Of a DNA stretch of 64,000 nt, positions 50,194 to 58,711 are shown piece after piece (the stretch's first letter is position 1; each line of letters starts with the position of its first letter). The DNA lies in assembly GCA_042091275.1 (NCBI GenBank), contig JBELHR010000002.1:69786-133785 (forward strand), given 5' to 3'. A program made the position numbers and the translations under genes. The notes under the pieces were generated by a model. That model saw nothing but the letters and a program-made list of their open reading frames with translations. It did no database searches and was not told the origin of the DNA. The stretch comes from JBELHR01 sp042091275 (GTDB lineage Bacteria; Bacteroidota; Bacteroidia; Flavobacteriales; Flavobacteriaceae).

Positions 50194-51264
50194 CTAAAGC
50201 AATCTAGATTCCAGTTGTTTTTTATAATGGTAAAGACTCTTCATTTCACGAATATAGACCTTAGTTGGAGTTAGTTTTCTGTCTTTTACAGTTACTTGTT
50301 GGTCAATAATAGAATCTAAAATATTCCAGTGATTCTTCAGTACTTTAAGGGCCTTTAGATAAGAAAAGGTTTGGGAGTCGTAAATGTGCACTGGTTCGGC
50401 TACGATTCCGTTTAATTCTATGATTCTTAAATTAGCACCATTTTCTAAATCGGTTATGGAGTGACATTTCAAATCAAATCTACCGTAATTAAAATTCGGT
50501 ATATCTTTCGCGATTTCTGTAAATTTCGCCTCCATTTTGTCGTTAATCAGGTCCGTAATATTTATAAACCGGCTTCCTCTAGAATGGTTTCCTATGTCCG
50601 ATAGTCTAAAGTGCTCTCCTTTATTTGGAATATATTCGGGATCGAAAGACTCTTTTGACAAAACGGATTTATATAATTTTGCTCTAGGGTGTAGTTCGAT
50701 TAATTGGGATATGCTAGAGGTTCCATCTCCTAAAACTTCCAAAAATTCCTTTTTTGTCAAAGAGCTGATTCTTCCTTTGTTTTCTCCCTGATCTTTGTGA
50801 TAAAATACGGCGTATTCTTCCTGGAGATTCAAATATTCCTGAATCAAAAAATATTTCCCTCTTTCTAATCCATTCAGTCGTTTGTTGATGAATTCGAGTT
50901 TGGTTTTTAATTCCCGTGCGTCTGCTATTTTAAATACTCCAAGACCTCTAAAACCGATGTCTGGTTTTAGAATTAGAGGAAAGGATATATTCGCATTCTC
51001 AATTTCGACTGCGATCAAATCACTACTCTTGTGAATATTTATTTTTATGGTTTTTGGACGGAGTTCTTTCGGAAGTAATTCTAAGGTTTTAAATTTTGAC
51101 TCATTGCCGTGCCCAGACATGAAAAAGCAAGGATTTGCTTCCAAGAAATGAGTAAATGGATAGCCTCTTTTTAAAACTTTAACTAGAAGCATAGGAAATA
51201 GTGGTAAATGAAAAGCCCACGAGGGCCAGTATTCCCATTGCTTTATTTTATCTGAGTTAATCAT
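50194..51264 (-). CDS. ATP-grasp domain protein
   Basis: A 356-residue protein of the ATP-grasp superfamily: Lys100 in LILKPDIGFRGLGVFKI (ATP), the ATP-binding YFLIQEYL, the GDGTSSISQLI loop seen in cyanophycin-synthetase-like enzymes, and the metal site FDLKC / IIELNGI near the C-terminus. It likely forms a carbon-nitrogen bond, but the partners are unknown, and the first 60 residues match nothing I know. Two bases after the DUF6095 gene; a different transcription unit from icd, whose terminator lies upstream. Confidence 0.75.
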   Translation of the reverse strand: MINSDKIKQWEYWPSWAFHLPLFPMLLVKVLKRGYPFTHFLEANPCFFMSGHGNESKFKTLELLPKELRPKTIKINIHKSSDLIAVEIENANISFPLILKPDIGFRGLGVFKIADARELKTKLEFINKRLNGLERGKYFLIQEYLNLQEEYAVFYHKDQGENKGRISSLTKKEFLEVLGDGTSSISQLIELHPRAKLYKSVLSKESFDPEYIPNKGEHFRLSDIGNHSRGSRFINITDLINDKMEAKFTEIAKDIPNFNYGRFDLKCHSITDLENGANLRIIELNGIVAEPVHIYDSQTFSYLKALKVLKNHWNILDSIIDQQVTVKDRKLTPTKVYIREMKSLYHYKKQLESRLL

Positions 51265-51266
51265 TT

Positions 51267-51476
51267 CTATTTGAACAAGTATTTCAAAATAGATCTAAGA
51301 GAAGTTATGGCACAAAATAGCGCTATCAAAGAGAGAATAACTCCCAGAATAAGTATAATGACGATTTGATCTTGCTTCCACGCCTTTAGCCCAATTGTAA
51401 ATAGAATCGGACCTAAAAACATCAAAGGAAGTGCAATTCCTATTCGTATAACTCCCTTTCTTAAGTTAGGATCCAT
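51267..51476 (-). CDS. DUF6095-like small membrane protein
   Basis: A 69-residue protein with two membrane segments (about 9-27, GIALPLMFLGPILFTIGLK; 37-59, VIILILGVILSLIALFCA). The loop GPILFTIGLKAWKQ between them and the charged ends match the flavobacterial DUF6095 type. Function unknown. Directly followed (2 bases) by the ATP-grasp gene and preceded by the icd terminator. Confidence 0.8.
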   Translation of the reverse strand: MDPNLRKGVIRIGIALPLMFLGPILFTIGLKAWKQDQIVIILILGVILSLIALFCAITSLRSILKYLFK

Positions 51477-51503
51477 AGTGTTTCTAGCTTTAAATAAAGG
51501 TAT

Positions 51504-51535
51504 AAAAAAAGCCGAAATTTCTTTCGGCTTTTTTC
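51504..51535 (-). terminator. intrinsic terminator after icd
   Basis: Stem GCCGAAA (51511-51517) / TTTCGGC (51522-51528), loop TTTC, with A7 on the left and T-run on the right. On the minus strand it stands just after the icd stop; the small DUF6095 gene must therefore have its own start signal. Confidence 0.9.
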
Positions 51536-51541
51536 TTTGAT

Positions 51542-53755
51542 TTACTTAATTATCGCATTTAGGGAACTACTTGGTCTCATCAAATCCGAAACAATAGCAT
51601 CCTCAGGCTTATAATAACCCTTGAGGTCATTTGGCTTGCCTTGCGCTTCGTTTAATTCCTTAATTATTTGATCTTCTCCATTGGTCAAAGCTTCCGCGAT
51701 CGGCTGAAACTCTGCTTTTAACTCGGAGTTTTCATCCTGTTCAGCTAGAGCTTGTGCCCAATACATACCTAAATAAAAGTGACTTCCACGATTGTCTAAT
51801 TCTCCAACTTTTCTAGACGGTGATTTATCTTCGTTTAGGAACTGTTCTGTAGCCTGATCTAAAGTTTTGGCTAGAATAGCTGCTTTGGGGTTGTCGTTAG
51901 TTTCTGCTAGGTGCTCTAAACTAACTCCAAGAGCTAAAAACTCCCCGAGCGAATCCCATCTCAAATGGCCTTCCTCTACAAATTGCTGAACGTGCTTTGG
52001 AGCAGATCCTCCCGCACCAGTTTCAAAAAGCCCACCACCATTCATAAGAGGGACAATAGAAAGCATTTTAGCACTAGTTCCCAATTCTAGAATAGGAAAT
52101 AAATCCGTTAAATAATCTCTCAATACATTTCCAGTAACAGAAATAGTATCTAGACCTTCCTTCATGCGATTTAAAGAGTATATGGTAGCTTCTTTTGGAG
52201 CTAAGATCTCTATAGTCAAACCATCTGTATCGTGGTCTTGTAGGTAGGTATTTACCTTTTTTATTATTTGAGCATCGTGGGATCTGTTTTTGTCTAACCA
52301 AAATACAGCGGGAACTCCAGTTGCTTTTGCGCGATTTACACCGAGCTTAACCCAGTCTTTTATCGGTGCGTCTTTTACTTGACACATTCTCCAAATATCA
52401 CCAACTTCAACAGCGTGCTCGAGTAAAGTTTCCCCGTCTTTATTGACCACCTTTACTACTCCAGCTTCTTGAATTTCAAAAGTTTTATCGTGAGATCCGT
52501 ATTCTTCTGCTTTTTTAGCCATCAACCCAACATTGGAAACACTCCCCATTGTTTGAACGTCAAATGCGCCATTTGCAATACAAAAATCGATTGTCGCTTG
52601 GTAAACAGAACTATAAGATCTATCTGGTATAAGAGCTTTGGTATCTTCCAATTCTCCGTTTTTGTTCCACATTTTACCAGAGCTTCGAATCGCTGCTGGC
52701 ATAGATGCATCGATAATGACATCACTTGGAACGTGTAGGTTTGTAATTCCCTTGTCAGAATCTACCATAGCTAGACTAGGGTTTTTATCATAAGCCAAAG
52801 CGATAGCAGCTTCAATTTCCTCTCTTTCTTTTTGATCCAGAGTTTCTAGCTTAGTATAGAGATCTCCCAAACCATTGTTTGGATTTACGCCAAGTTCTTT
52901 AAAACGCTCTTCGAATTGACTGTAAACATTGTCAAAATAAGTGCTCACCACATGTCCAAAAATAATTGGATCGGAAACTTTCATCATGGTAGCCTTTAGG
53001 TGGACAGAGAGTAAGACATTTTCTTCTTTAGCTTTTTTGATTTCCGCTTGAAGAAAGGCTCTAAGTTTACTTTTGCTCAATACAGCAGCATCGATTATTT
53101 CTCCTGCCTCGAGAGCTAGTCCCTTTTTTAATATTTGTTTCCCAGATTTACTTTCGAGAATAATATCTACGCTATCTGCATTTTCAAGGGTTAAAGAAAC
53201 CTCAGACCCATAAAAATCCCCTTCGGTCATAGAAGCGACGTGACTCTTTGAGTTCGGTGTCCAAGCTCCCATGTGATGTGGATTCTTTTTGGCGTAGTTT
53301 TTTACAGCTTTAGGAGCTCTACGATCGGAGTTTCCTTCTCTAAGAACTGGATTTACAGCACTTCCTTTGATTTTGTCGTAAAGTGATTTTACTTTTTTCT
53401 CTTCGTCTGTAACCGGTTCTGCTGGATAATTTGGCAGAGCAAATCCTTGATTTTGAAGTTCTTCGATAGCAGCTAGTAACTGAGGTACAGATGCAGAAAT
53501 ATTTGGAAGCTTAATTATATTGGCCTCTGGAGTAGTAGCGAGTTTTCCCAATTCACTCAATGCATCCTCTACCTTTTGGTCCTCTTTGAGGTAGTCCGAA
53601 AATGTAGCGAGTATTCTACCAGATAAGGAGATGTCTTTTGTAATTATTTCAATATCAGACGAATTTGTAAATGCCTTTACTATTGGTAAAAAGGATTTTG
53701 TAGCCAAAGCAGGAGCTTCGTCCGTGTGCGTGTAGTATATTTTAGATTTTTTCAA
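51542..53755 (-). CDS. icd: isocitrate dehydrogenase, NADP-dependent, monomeric type
   Basis: TCA cycle enzyme making 2-oxoglutarate, CO2 and NADPH. The 737-residue size and blocks such as YTHTDEAPALAT, LREGNSDRRAP, GAWTPNSKSHVASM and GTSAKMLSIVPLMNGG are those of the monomeric IDH-II class, not the 400-residue dimer. The start codon is TTG at 53755: no ATG lies close upstream, and KIYYTHTDEAPA at residue 5 is where homologues begin. Monocistronic, with a TACATTTG element 44 bases upstream and a terminator behind. Confidence 0.97.
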   Translation of the reverse strand: MKKSKIYYTHTDEAPALATKSFLPIVKAFTNSSDIEIITKDISLSGRILATFSDYLKEDQKVEDALSELGKLATTPEANIIKLPNISASVPQLLAAIEELQNQGFALPNYPAEPVTDEEKKVKSLYDKIKGSAVNPVLREGNSDRRAPKAVKNYAKKNPHHMGAWTPNSKSHVASMTEGDFYGSEVSLTLENADSVDIILESKSGKQILKKGLALEAGEIIDAAVLSKSKLRAFLQAEIKKAKEENVLLSVHLKATMMKVSDPIIFGHVVSTYFDNVYSQFEERFKELGVNPNNGLGDLYTKLETLDQKEREEIEAAIALAYDKNPSLAMVDSDKGITNLHVPSDVIIDASMPAAIRSSGKMWNKNGELEDTKALIPDRSYSSVYQATIDFCIANGAFDVQTMGSVSNVGLMAKKAEEYGSHDKTFEIQEAGVVKVVNKDGETLLEHAVEVGDIWRMCQVKDAPIKDWVKLGVNRAKATGVPAVFWLDKNRSHDAQIIKKVNTYLQDHDTDGLTIEILAPKEATIYSLNRMKEGLDTISVTGNVLRDYLTDLFPILELGTSAKMLSIVPLMNGGGLFETGAGGSAPKHVQQFVEEGHLRWDSLGEFLALGVSLEHLAETNDNPKAAILAKTLDQATEQFLNEDKSPSRKVGELDNRGSHFYLGMYWAQALAEQDENSELKAEFQPIAEALTNGEDQIIKELNEAQGKPNDLKGYYKPEDAIVSDLMRPSSSLNAIIK

Positions 53756-53799
53756 TTGTATTGAGTTTTAATTCAGTAAAAAATTGTGGTAAAACCGCA

Positions 53800-53807
53800 C
53801 AAATGTA
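53800..53807 (-). promoter_or_regulatory. -7 promoter element TACATTTG of icd
   Basis: Exact TAnnTTTG on the minus strand, 44 bases before the TTG start of icd, implying a leader of about 40 bases. The remaining 219-base gap between rplS and icd otherwise holds only the rplS terminator and AT-rich sequence. Confidence 0.45.
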
Positions 53808-53920
53808 TGAAAACTCAAAGGAAATTATCCTATTAATTCCCTATTAATTAGGCTTGAATTTTAAAGACTTAGCTCCAATTTCGCCTTTAAATTAGGGATG
53901 TTGAAAAACAGAATTTAGAA

Positions 53921-53955
53921 CATAAAAAAACCTCGTCATTTTCAGACGAGGTTTT
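53921..53955 (-). terminator. intrinsic terminator after rplS
   Basis: Stem CCTCGTC (53930-53936) / GACGAGG (53945-53951) with an A-run on the left (T-run on the minus strand). It ends the rplS transcript. Confidence 0.9.
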
Positions 53956-53974
53956 GTGCATTTTGAAGAGAGAA

Positions 53975-54328
53975 TTATTTGCGGATACGCTCCTTGATTC
54001 TCGCTTTCTTTCCGGTAAGTTCTCTAAAGTAGAAGATACGTGCTCTACGTACTTTACCGTATTTATTTACTTCTATCTTTTCAATAGCAGGTAAGTTTAC
54101 TGGGAAGATACGCTCTACACCAACTGTTCCTGACATTTTACGGATAGTAAAAGTTTCTGAAGCACCGTTACCTCTTCTTTGGATAACCACACCTTTGAAA
54201 AACTGTGTTCTTGTTTTGTTTCCCTCTTTAATTTGGTAGTATACAGTTACTGTATCTCCTGCTCCAAATTCAGGAAGTTCTTTTCTTGTTACAAATTCGT
54301 CTTGTACAAACTTAATTAATGATTCCAT
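53975..54328 (-). CDS. rplS: 50S ribosomal protein L19
   Basis: Ribosomal protein at the interface of the 30S and 50S subunits. 117 residues from the ATG at 54328 (MESLIKFVQDEF), matching the usual length; the upstream in-frame start at 54361 adds 11 residues without homology. Blocks FGAGDTVTVYYQIKEG, GVVIQRRGNGASETFTIRK and VERIFPVNLPAIEKIEV are clear. Downstream of trmD but with its own promoter (TAAATTTG, 54396-54403) and terminator. Confidence 0.97.
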   Translation of the reverse strand: MESLIKFVQDEFVTRKELPEFGAGDTVTVYYQIKEGNKTRTQFFKGVVIQRRGNGASETFTIRKMSGTVGVERIFPVNLPAIEKIEVNKYGKVRRARIFYFRELTGKKARIKERIRK

Positions 54329-54395
54329 AATAGTTTTATTAGGATTGAACAAAAGCAACATACACGTATCTCGTCAGAGGTTATTTTTGAGAGTG

Positions 54396-54403
54396 CAAAT
54401 TTA
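54396..54403 (-). promoter_or_regulatory. -7 promoter element TAAATTTG of rplS
   Basis: Exact TAnnTTTG plus following C on the minus strand, 67 bases before the rplS ATG. The long leader is worth testing for an L19-binding autoregulatory fold; I see a small CTC-TGAC-GAG hairpin in it but nothing stronger. Confidence 0.45.
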
Positions 54404-54441
54404 TATAAAAATTTATAAAATAAAAGTATTAAGACTTAAAA

Positions 54442-55119
54442 TTATTCGTCTAGAAGATCTGGACGGATTTTTCTGGTTCTTTCTATGGCTTGATCTGTCC
54501 TCCAGCTCTCTATTTTAGGGAAATTACCGGAGAGCAATACCTCTGGTACTTCAGAGCCTTTGTAGTTCGCTGGCCTGGTGTAGACAGGAGGGCTTAACAA
54601 TTCATCTTGAAAGGAGTCCGTAAGAGCCGAAGTCTCGTCACCGAGAACTCCAGGAATAAGTCTAATTATACTGTCGCATAAAACCGCTGCTGCGAGTTCT
54701 CCACCACTCAAGACGAAATCTCCAATGGAAATCTCTCGAGTGACAAATAGGTCGCGAACTCTCTGATCTACCCCCTTATAATGTCCGCAAAGCACTATAA
54801 TATTGTCGACTAATGAAAGGCGGTTAGAGAGCTTCTGTTTGAGTACAGGAGCGTCTGGGGTCATATAAATGATCTCGTCGTAATCGCGTTCGGCTTTTAA
54901 TTGAGATATTATTTTTTCAATGGGCTCTATCATCAGGACCATTCCCGCTCCACCTCCAAATTGGTAATCGTCAATTTTTCCGTAATCGTTGATTGCAAAG
55001 TCTCTTAGGTCGTGGAAAAACACCTCGGCCAATCCTTTATCTATTCCTCTTTTCACTATCGAGTGCTCAAAGGGGCTTTTTATCAATTCTGGGTTAACAG
55101 ATATAATATCAATTCGCAT
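54442..55119 (-). CDS. trmD: tRNA (guanine37-N1)-methyltransferase
   Basis: SPOUT methyltransferase adding the m1G37 mark that keeps the reading frame. 225 residues with RIDIISVNPELIKSPFEHSIVKRG... start, YQFGGGAGMVLMIEPI, IVLCGHYKGVDQRV, and the knot SIGDFVLSGGELAAAV. Typical neighbour of rplS; rpsP and rimM are not in the window. 19 bases after prmC. Confidence 0.97.
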   Translation of the reverse strand: MRIDIISVNPELIKSPFEHSIVKRGIDKGLAEVFFHDLRDFAINDYGKIDDYQFGGGAGMVLMIEPIEKIISQLKAERDYDEIIYMTPDAPVLKQKLSNRLSLVDNIIVLCGHYKGVDQRVRDLFVTREISIGDFVLSGGELAAAVLCDSIIRLIPGVLGDETSALTDSFQDELLSPPVYTRPANYKGSEVPEVLLSGNFPKIESWRTDQAIERTRKIRPDLLDE

Positions 55120-55138
55120 AATGCAAAGGTAGTTAAAT

Positions 55139-55990
55139 CTAGATTTGTGCTCTAATCATTCTTGGGTTTCCTCTAAAATCCTTCTTCAACTCAATACTAT
55201 TCAACCCTAAATGTCTTAAGTCGGCAATGGTTTCCTCGCTTAGATATTGGTTTATTTCCAAGTATAACAAACTATTTGATTTGGCATTTTGTTTGAATAA
55301 GCTCGCAATTTTAGAGTAAAAAATTAGAGGTTTTGTGTCCGAAACAAAGAGTGCCATATTTGGCTCGAAGTCCAAGACACGTGCTTCCATGTAGTTCTTT
55401 TCAGAATCTCTAACATAAGGGGGATTACTAATTACAACATCGAAGTTTTCGATATGTTCTAATTTTAAAAGATCTGCTTCTATGAAATTTACTTCTACCT
55501 TATTGTTTTTCGCATTTAAGCGAGCAACTTCAAGAGCTTCCTTAGAATAGTCCAGTGCACTTACTTTTGCTTTTTCTCCTAGTTCAGAGGCTAGGCTTAT
55601 TGCAATGCAGCCACTTCCGGTGCAAAGATCTAGAATTTTAACAGGGTCTTTTTTAGAAAAGTCAAAATCGGATAGAAGCCATTGTACCAATTCTTCCGTC
55701 TCTGGCCTGGGAATAAGAACCTTAGAGTTTACAATATATTTGAGATTTCTAAAAAAAGTAAACCCTATTATATGCTGAATGGGTTCTTTGTTTAAAAGCC
55801 TTTTTACGACATCTCTAAAACGATCGTAGTTTTCCTCGGATAGAGAGAGGTCTCTATTTACAGCTAGCTCAATAGGCTTGATCTGAAATAAATCTTCGAG
55901 AGTCAAATTAAAAAGTTCCAAAGCCTCTCGACTGTTATAAGCCTCTTTTATCGAGTCTATAAAATCTTCTCTAAACTCGATTAATCTCAT
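55139..55990 (-). CDS. prmC: peptide chain release factor N5-glutamine methyltransferase
   Basis: Methylates the GGQ glutamine of RF1/RF2. N-terminal helical domain, then the SAM site ILDLCTGSGCIAISLA and the catalytic NPPY (189-192) in VVISNPPYVRDSE. I take the ATG at 55990 (MRLIEFRED, 283 residues), which overlaps the upstream GNAT gene by ATGA; the longer frame starts 7 residues earlier with no family support. Confidence 0.95.
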   Translation of the reverse strand: MRLIEFREDFIDSIKEAYNSREALELFNLTLEDLFQIKPIELAVNRDLSLSEENYDRFRDVVKRLLNKEPIQHIIGFTFFRNLKYIVNSKVLIPRPETEELVQWLLSDFDFSKKDPVKILDLCTGSGCIAISLASELGEKAKVSALDYSKEALEVARLNAKNNKVEVNFIEADLLKLEHIENFDVVISNPPYVRDSEKNYMEARVLDFEPNMALFVSDTKPLIFYSKIASLFKQNAKSNSLLYLEINQYLSEETIADLRHLGLNSIELKKDFRGNPRMIRAQI

Positions 55991-56481
55991 AGTTTTTCTT
56001 TTAACAGCCATACCGAGCAGGAATGGTGACCTGTATTTCCCATAGGTTGGTTGATATACTCAAATCCATTTCTGCGATACAGCTTTTGAGCGGCAAGCAT
56101 ATTTGGCATGGTCTCTATATAGCAGGAGTGGAAATGTAGTTCTTTTGCTTTTTCTAGGCATTTTTCGATGAGTTCTTTCCCAAAACCACGACCTCTGGCT
56201 TCTGGGAGAAAATACATCTTTTGAAGTTCACAAATATTTGAAGGGCCTTCTTGCAAAGGGGCAATACCAGCAGCTCCGATTATTCGATCTCCATCTGCGA
56301 GAACAAAATAGGCACAACCTTCTTTCTGATAGTGGCGGTATAAGTTGTCCAATGCTTTGTCCTCATATGCTGTTCCTACTTTTGGTGCGCCGAATTCCAC
56401 AATTACGCTGCGAATCAACTCCGCAATTTGAATATTGTCTTTTTCAGAAATTTCTCGGATTAAAATAGAAGAATTTTTCAT
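55987..56481 (-). CDS. GNAT family N-acetyltransferase
   Basis: Acetyl-CoA dependent transferase of 164 residues, with the acetyl-CoA motif MYFLPEARGRGFGKELIEKCL (residues about 97-115; Arg-Gly-x-Gly loop) and the C-terminal AAQKLYRRNGFEYI. Substrate unknown. ATG at 56481 lies 24 bases from the divergent ribD start. Translation of prmC is coupled by the ATGA overlap. Confidence 0.9.
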   Translation of the reverse strand: MKNSSILIREISEKDNIQIAELIRSVIVEFGAPKVGTAYEDKALDNLYRHYQKEGCAYFVLADGDRIIGAAGIAPLQEGPSNICELQKMYFLPEARGRGFGKELIEKCLEKAKELHFHSCYIETMPNMLAAQKLYRRNGFEYINQPMGNTGHHSCSVWLLKEKL

Positions 56482-56493
56482 GTATTATTTCCG

Positions 56494-56501
56494 TACTTTT
56501 G
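56494..56501 (+). promoter_or_regulatory. -7 promoter element TACTTTTG of ribD
   Basis: Exact TAnnTTTG, 4 bases before the GTG at 56506. With a GTG start the mRNA would be leaderless; the ATG at 56530 would give a 20-base leader. Confidence 0.45.
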
Positions 56502-56505
56502 AGCG

Positions 56506-57606
56506 GTGAAGGTACGAGAAAAATATCTTATGCGAGCCTTTGAGCTGGCCAAAAATGGTCTTGGAATGACCTATCCAAATCCCATGGTTGGTTGTGTCGT
56601 TGTATGCGATGATCGTATTATAGGCGAGGGGTGGCATCGAAAAGCAGGAGGCCCACATGCTGAGGTAAATGCTATTAATTCAGTGAGAGAAAAGCATTTG
56701 CTTCCCAAAAGTGATGTCTATGTCAGTCTAGAGCCTTGTTCTCACTTTGGAAAAACACCTCCTTGTTCAGACCTTTTGATTGCTAAAAAAGTTAAAAGGG
56801 TAATTGTGGGCGGTATAGATCCTTTTGACAAAGTCAAAGGAAAAGGTATAAAGAGGTTAGAGAGTGCAGGGGTAGAGGTTGTAAAACTCTTTATGCCAGC
56901 TGAGGCATTTGATGTTAACAAACGTTTTTTTACTTATCATTTATTAAAGCGTCCTTATGTTTTTTTGAAATTTGCCGAAAGTGCGGATGGATTTATGGAT
57001 ATTAAAAGGAATATTCAAGATTTAGAAAGCGCTCAGGTCAATTGGATCAGTAATCCGTATTCCAAACAGGTGGCTCACAAGTTAAGGGCAAATGAGGCTG
57101 CTATACTCGTTGGTAAAAACACAGTAAAAAACGACAATCCGACTCTGTCCACACGTCTGTGGTTCGGAGACAATCCCCTTAGAGTACTCGTGGATAGAGA
57201 GTTGAGTTTAAATTCGAGATTGAAAATACTCAACGACGGTATTCCCACTTTAATATTGACATCCGATCTTCAAAAAGGCAGTTTGCATCTCAAGGATTTT
57301 ATAGACTATGCGAGATTGGATCGAGATGGGAGTTTGGTGAATCAGATTCTCAATGAGTTGTTTAGGCGTGGAGTTCAATCCTTAATTGTGGAGGGAGGAG
57401 CTCAAGTTTTACAACAATTTATCGATACTAATCTATGGGATGAACTATTTCGCTTTCAAGGACAACGCGTATTTGGTCAGGGTGTTTATTCCCCCAAATT
57501 CGAGGGTAATGATTTTTTTGAAGTATTTCTTGGCGAGGACAAATTTTCTAAGTTCTATCCAAATTCTCGTATGGCTTACAATGCTTATCTAAAAACCCAA
57601 GAGTAA
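56506..57606 (+). CDS. ribD: riboflavin biosynthesis deaminase/reductase RibD
   Basis: Two-domain enzyme for two successive riboflavin steps: deaminase, then NADPH-dependent reductase. The deaminase zinc site is complete: His51-Ala-Glu53 (GGPHAEVNAI) and the cysteines Cys78 and Cys87 in PCSHFGKTPPC; the reductase begins near 150 (YVFLKFAESADGFM). 366 residues. I take GTG 56506 because MKVREKYLMRAFELAKNGLG matches the N-terminus of homologues (ends about residue 20); ATG 56530 is the alternative. Followed by yigZ after 11 bases. Confidence 0.95.
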   Translation: MKVREKYLMRAFELAKNGLGMTYPNPMVGCVVVCDDRIIGEGWHRKAGGPHAEVNAINSVREKHLLPKSDVYVSLEPCSHFGKTPPCSDLLIAKKVKRVIVGGIDPFDKVKGKGIKRLESAGVEVVKLFMPAEAFDVNKRFFTYHLLKRPYVFLKFAESADGFMDIKRNIQDLESAQVNWISNPYSKQVAHKLRANEAAILVGKNTVKNDNPTLSTRLWFGDNPLRVLVDRELSLNSRLKILNDGIPTLILTSDLQKGSLHLKDFIDYARLDRDGSLVNQILNELFRRGVQSLIVEGGAQVLQQFIDTNLWDELFRFQGQRVFGQGVYSPKFEGNDFFEVFLGEDKFSKFYPNSRMAYNAYLKTQE

Positions 57607-57617
57607 ATCTTCTTTTA

Positions 57618-58235
57618 ATGGAACTATATATTGATTATTATCAAAGTGTTTTGGAGGCCGAACAGCCTGAACTCTTAAAGGAAAAGGGGAGCAAATTTTA
57701 TGGCTATGCTATTCCTGTTTCGAATGAGCAGGAGGTTAAGTCAGCATTGGAAAGAATTAAAAAAGAGCATTATGCCGCGAGACATTGGTGTTATGCCTAT
57801 CGTCTTGGTCCCAAGGGAGAGGTATATCGCGTAAATGACGATGGAGAACCAAATAACTCTGCAGGTCAGCCAATATATGGCCAATTACTAGCTTTTGACC
57901 TGACAAATACTTTGGTTATCGTAGTGCGTTATTTCGGTGGTGTTAAACTTGGTGTCGGTGGTTTGATATCTGCCTACAAGACATCGAGTCAATTAATTCT
58001 TCATTCCTCTCAAATAGTAAAACATCCTATATATAAGGAGGTGGAAGTAAGTTTTGACTATGGAGCCATGAATTCAATTATGAGAATGATTAAAGATTAC
58101 GATCTCAAAATTCTAAGCCAAAATATGGAGGCTAGAGGAAAGATGAACTTGGGAATAAGCCCGAGTATGTATGCTGAAGTATTGGAGAAACTATCTGCAA
58201 ATCACCATTTAACTATCAAAACTAGCCAGGTATAG
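57618..58235 (+). CDS. YigZ/IMPACT family protein
   Basis: A 205-residue protein of the YigZ (IMPACT) family: KGSKFYGYAIPVSNEQEVKSAL, then the family signature RHWCYAYRLGPKGEVYRVNDDGEPNNSAGQPIYGQL (split over residues 51-86), and IVVRYFGGVKLGVGGLI. YigZ-like proteins are thought to act near ribosomes or GCN2-type regulators in eukaryotes; the bacterial role is unknown. It overlaps the convergent thioesterase gene by 14 bases. Confidence 0.93.
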   Translation: MELYIDYYQSVLEAEQPELLKEKGSKFYGYAIPVSNEQEVKSALERIKKEHYAARHWCYAYRLGPKGEVYRVNDDGEPNNSAGQPIYGQLLAFDLTNTLVIVVRYFGGVKLGVGGLISAYKTSSQLILHSSQIVKHPIYKEVEVSFDYGAMNSIMRMIKDYDLKILSQNMEARGKMNLGISPSMYAEVLEKLSANHHLTIKTSQV

Positions 58236-58629
58236 CGCGCTGCAAGATTTCATATAAAAAATCTGGAGCTTTCATTGGTTTGTTTTTCACGGTATCGACA
58301 AAAACAAGAATGGTAGATCCCGAAGAAACTAAAACATCTTCTCGGAATAATTTATAGTTAAATTGAATTTTTGCTGTAGGTAAGGCCTCAATACTAGTTC
58401 TAAGTTCTAGTTCGTCGTCATAATAACACGGTTTGTGAAAATTTGTATTTAAATTTACTACAGGAAGTGCTATTCCGTCTTCCTCCATTTTTTTATAAGA
58501 TAGACCGAAATTTCTCAGCCACTCAATACGCCCCATTTCGAAATATTTAGCGTAATTTCCATGGTGAACGACACCCATTTGGTCTGTTTCGCAATACCTC
58601 ACACGAAGTGTTAAATTCGTTTCAAACAT
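58222..58629 (-). CDS. acyl-CoA thioesterase (YbgC/4HBT hot-dog family)
   Basis: A 135-residue hot-dog fold thioesterase. The family start VRYCETDQMGVVHHGNYAKYFE carries the catalytic Asp (TDQMG) and its helix; the end is shorter than some members. Substrate acyl chain unknown. Start is the ATG at 58629; a TTG directly upstream is less likely. The start faces the dnaA promoter region, 162 bases from dnaA. Confidence 0.93.
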   Translation of the reverse strand: MFETNLTLRVRYCETDQMGVVHHGNYAKYFEMGRIEWLRNFGLSYKKMEEDGIALPVVNLNTNFHKPCYYDDELELRTSIEALPTAKIQFNYKLFREDVLVSSGSTILVFVDTVKNKPMKAPDFLYEILQRAIPG

Positions 58630-58702
58630 CAATTATTTTTTCGTTATATTAAGAAGAAAATTTTTAAAAACCTATACTGTTTTGATTTTTTTATACTGAA
58701 TT

Positions 58703-58711
58703 TTATTCACA
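58703..58711 (+). promoter_or_regulatory. DnaA box TTATTCACA upstream of dnaA
   Basis: Exact match to the DnaA box TTATNCACA, 86 bases before the dnaA start at 58797. No second box in either orientation in the 167-base gap, so it looks like an autoregulatory site and is not enough to call a replication origin. The rest of the gap is AT-rich with a GAGAGAGAGGGAGA run (58722-58735). Confidence 0.6.
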
